From positions 1 through 22,268 of the forward strand of contig JBNGIO010003386.1 of assembly GCA_049999805.1 (NCBI GenBank): a stretch of DNA of 22,268 nucleotides, read 5' to 3'. The translations under genes were made by a program, and so were the position numbers. Shown piece by piece: positions 19,401 through 22,268 of the stretch. Every line of letters starts with the position of its first letter. Within the stretch, counting starts at the first letter, position 1. This DNA is from Folioceros fuciformis (Eukaryota > Anthocerotophyta > Anthocerotopsida > Anthocerotales). Under the pieces are notes generated by a model that worked only from the letters and a program-made list of their open reading frames with translations, did not search any database and was not told where the DNA came from.

Positions 19401-20491
19401 TGATTGGAATATTGAATGAAGGATGTTTAATTAGTATATGCTGGTTATGATTAGTTAGGGCACCCTTCATTAGGTTATGTTAATAATTAAAAGATGTAGC
19501 TGTTCGCTAGGATTGTGCCTTTTCATTAGTGCCTTTTGGGCTTGTTTAAAAGACTTACCTTCTTTATGAAAGATAACAGTGTATTCTTGAATATGTAGAC
19601 AATGTAATTCAATTCTATTTGAATAATCTGTAAATCCCATTTAAAATAACAATAGCCTTGATGGCTCACAGTGGCATGGTGAGTCGAAACCAACACCAGC
19701 ACTGTCACCACTGGTGACTTTCCGAAAAGATTTCTCATTTTGGAATTTCATGGACAACATTGGATCCAGCTTCTTCTTGAGCCCACCGTCCTCAATCCAC
19801 ACCCATCCTGATAGACATCCAGGATCATGGTTAGAGGAGGAAACAAGAATTGTGGGCTGGCCAATAGCCATCATGGCTCCAACTCCTGTGATCCTTTGTA
19901 TATCTCTAGAGGCTTGTGTACAAATATCAAGGGTAGTATAAAGTCTTGGCCAAAAATAGTTGACAAGTTGGCGGCTAGAGAACTCGTCTCCACTTCCTAG
20001 TCCTTCGCACCAGCCCCATGCTGCTTTCATGTCTTGCATCAGCAACAGATGCAGATGCATGTAGTTCCCAAGATAACCAATACCACCAAGATCCCTTCAA
20101 TAACCCTTGCAACCCCTCCCCACACAACACTTTGAAACCTATTAGGGTGTGATGAAGCAATTGGCTTCTCTATGGACACCTCGACCTCACAGGATGTCTA
20201 TGTTCTCGTCAAGCTAATGGTGAGTAGCACTATGGGGTTGGCGTGCCTTTGTTGATCACACCAATCCTCACTTCAAATTCCCCATCTCTGGTCTCCAATG
20301 ATCTCAAACGGTATGCTCTTTGAGCCCTCCAATTTCAACTTCAAAGACCAATGACGCTCTTCATCTCTAGTCCGATTGATGCAATGAGAAACCTTGCTAC
20401 ATTACAAGGCTGGTAAGAACAAAGTGATAAAGTTTCCTTGGTCCCGGCGTCTTTGTTGACCTCGTCTCCCAAGGGAGGCTACTACAAATAA
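19401..20491. other. Intergenic DNA; no supported gene
   Basis: A 139-codon minus-strand frame (20060-19641) is the longest, but I recognise no domain in it and it does not join to neighbouring frames by good splice sites. The rest is AT-rich, with no RNA gene or clear repeat visible. Confidence 0.4.
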
Positions 20492-20713
20492 AAAGGGGGA
20501 GCTAAAAGAGGAGGAGGTGGAGAGAAGGAGTTGGAGGAAGTTAAAATCACAATCTCCTTCTCCAATTATGATCACTCCGGCAATGGACCTTTCAAGGACA
20601 TGGTTCAAATGCTGAACAATGTGGTAGAAGTTAATAGAGAGATAGGGCTTGGTTTCGTTGCAACTCTAGGGAAAATTGGAGACAGCCTTCTCAAGCTTGG
20701 TGAAAAACTGTGA
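20492..20713 (+). pseudogene. Open frame without ATG start, possible gene remnant
   Basis: A 73-codon frame runs from just after a TAA (20489-20491) to TGA at 20713. It has a Gly/Lys-rich head (GGAKRGGGGEKE) followed by an amphipathic tail (FKDMVQMLNNVVEVNREIG...LLKLGEKL) that looks more like protein than noise. No ATG comes before the tail. Past the stop, the same frame continues through several further stops into the first unit of the 180-bp repeat. The head-plus-helix layout could fit the C-terminus of a small DNA-binding companion protein of Harbinger elements, but I cannot show that. Confidence 0.2.
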
Positions 20714-20780
20714 TATGTTGGTTGTAGTTTGTAGAACGAGCTTTAGATTCAAATGAAAGTTGAAGACTTGATAAAGTAAG

Positions 20781-21461
20781 TTATGGAATCAGACAAAGTA
20801 AGGACCATGTTGCATGATTCATATAATGGCAAATCTTTAGAAATTCGTATCTCCCTCCAGATGCAACAAAACTCAAGAAATGTACACTTGTTAGAAAGCT
20901 CTTGTCAAGAGCTACACGCTGGTATAAACATCATTTGTAATTAAAGTTGTGCGCAAAGAGTTACAAGCACTAGACGATGCAAGAACCACATTACATGATG
21001 CATGTCATGGCAACTCTTTAAAACTATGTATCTTCCTCCAGATGCAATGAAACTCAATAAAGGTATACTTGTTAGAAAGCTCTTGTCAAGAACAACACGC
21101 TGGTACAAAAATCATTGTAATACAAGGTGTACACAGAGAGTTACGAGCACTGGATGATGCAGGAACCACGTTGCATGATTCATGTCATGGCAACTCTTTA
21201 AAACTACGTACCTCCCTCCAGATGCAACGAAACTCAAGGAATGTACACTTGTTGAAAATATCTTGTCAAGAGCTACATACTAGTATAAAAATCATTGTAA
21301 TACAAGGTGTACATGGAGAGTTATGAGCATTGGAAGATATAGGAGCCACGTTGCATAATTCAAACATGAATCAACTTTAGAAGAAAATATCAAACTCTGG
21401 TTGAAACGAAACTAAAGCCACATAGGCTTGTTTCAAAACCCTTTTATAGAGCTACAATATA
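20781..21461. repeat. 180-bp tandem repeat, about four copies
   Basis: Copies begin at 20781, 20961, 21141 and 21321 (the last partial and most diverged), a spacing of 180 bp each time. Shared blocks include CTCCAGATGCAA, TCTTGTCAAGAGCTACA, AATCATTGTAATACAAGG and GTCATGGCAACTCTTTAAAA. Many differences are C-to-T or G-to-A, often at CpG (ACGTAC against ATGTAT; ACACGCTGG against ACATACTAG), as expected of methylated, decaying repeat DNA. One frame stays open for 86 codons across about one and a half units (21069-21326). It could be a small satellite-like array or the relic of a repeat-encoding gene. Confidence 0.85.
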
Positions 21462-21464
21462 GAA

Positions 21465-22025
21465 CTACTCGCTGGGGTCGGAATCATGCTCTTGCTGCCA
21501 CAAGATAAGCGCTAGTTGGTCTCTTAAACTTTCTCCTACAAGATGTGTAGCGCTTGCACTTGGAACTGTAATGTAGTCAGGATCGTGCTGAGGGATTGTG
21601 TTCATAGCAGGGTCTGCATCATTATCTTGCATATCAATACTGATGTTATGTAGTATACAACAGCAGAATGCCAATTTGCCAACTGGCTTTGGATCTGGTG
21701 AACTTAGACGTTTGTTTAAGATACGCCAGGTGCCTTTTAAACGTCCAAATGCCCTTTCTACGACAATCCCGCTGGAGCTATGTTTGTAGTTGAAGGACTT
21801 CTTAAACATGCTCAAGTTTCTACCAGGGAAGGGAACAACGAGTCAAGGAAGTAATGGAAAATCGGCATCACCAAATATATACTCTTGGATTCTATGAGGA
21901 CCAACAAGCATATCAGATCCATGAAGTTGCTTCTTATCTTCTACTAATCGATATAGGCTAGAATTACAAAGAACTCTAGAATCGTTTACACTTTCTGGCC
22001 AGCCAGCATAAACATCAATTGTTAA
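21465..22025 (-). pseudogene. PIF/Harbinger transposase, 3' fragment with an in-frame stop
   Basis: Read on the minus strand from about 22025, one frame gives DVYAGWPESVNDSRVL, then EYIFGDADFPLLP, a TGA at 21845-21843, and then GRNLSMFKKSFNYKHSSSG and VVERAFGRLKGTWRIL, ending at a TAG at 21465. These are the middle and C-terminal parts of DDE_Tnp_4 (HARBI1-like) transposases. The second catalytic Asp (GDADFP) and the final Glu (VVERAFG) remain. The N-terminal part with the first catalytic Asp is missing upstream of 22,025, where stops begin. The TGA falls where relatives usually have Trp. An inactive relic is most likely. An intact copy elsewhere in the genome is possible but not shown here. 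Confidence 0.85.
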
Positions 22026-22268
22026 GCATGATTAATGTTGAGATTAATTAGTGCTAATCCAACTTATTGAGTTTGTACTAATTAGTGGTAAGAGTGATTA
22101 AGGTTATGATTAATATATATAGCTTATTAGACTTTGTTATGTTAGGCAAAAAGGTATTGTAGGGTTTGGGGTCATTTATCCCATATTGGCCACGAAATGG
22201 GAGTGCCACCCATAGGTCCATAAAAGAAGGGATGAACCCACCTAGTATTTGTAGTCTAACTCCCTCTT
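22026..22268. other. AT-rich right edge; no gene seen
   Basis: The stretch is rich in ATTAAT and TTAGT words (for example around 22,030-22,130) and has stops in all frames. It replaces the expected 5' part of the transposase, so it is either a deletion junction or the site of a later insertion. Confidence 0.4.

Noticed and set aside
19641-20060. 139-codon minus-strand open frame
   Set aside because: No family recognised, AT-rich repeat-like setting, no supporting splice or start context; kept only as a note.
1-22268. CRISPR arrays, bacterial operons, tRNA or rRNA genes
   Set aside because: No spacer-repeat pattern, no operon-like frames and no tRNA-like B-box/cloverleaf was seen; the intron-rich genes are eukaryotic.

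Overview
This looks like a piece of a plant nuclear genome. Six genes of typical plant families are recognisable: a mitochondrial complex III subunit, a LEA_2 protein, a triple CCCH zinc finger, Integrator subunit 2, a TMEM33/Pom33 homologue and a PLP aminotransferase. A seventh gene encodes a histone deacetylase-family enzyme. The multi-exon genes have short GT-AG introns, mostly 67-150 nt. Compact genes and protein divergence from seed-plant versions suggest a spore-bearing land plant or close relative, but the species cannot be fixed from this window.

The left three quarters (about 1,350-17,925) is gene-dense and the strand alternates at every gene. QCR9 (+, 1354-1560) converges on a LEA_2 gene (-, 2194-3172). 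That gene diverges from a CCCH gene (+, 3947-5720, with a 100-N gap), which converges on INTS2 (-, 6679-11462, 11 exons). INTS2 diverges from TMEM33 (+, 11935-13918, 9 exons), which converges on the HDAC (-, 14148-16351, 10 exons). The HDAC diverges from the aminotransferase (+, 16528-17925, one exon). Exon joins were worked out by hand: every donor/acceptor pair given is GT-AG and keeps the reading frame, and for INTS2, TMEM33 and HDAC the joined residues agree with remembered family proteins.

The right part (about 17,930-22,268) has no intact gene that I can recognise. It is AT-richer and holds an almost perfect 33-nt hairpin, a degenerate 57-59 bp direct repeat, a 180-bp tandem repeat (four copies) and the 3' part of a PIF/Harbinger transposase broken by one stop codon.

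The genes do not form a pathway; they are unrelated housekeeping functions placed side by side. I found no convincing undescribed multi-gene system. The points most worth checking are the bacterial-type HDAC with an N-terminal extension and a frame-preserving intron, the probable N-terminal frame break in INTS2, the intronless two-start aminotransferase, the G-quadruplex-prone coding tract beside the assembly gap, and the 180-bp repeat whose unit length is a whole number of codons.
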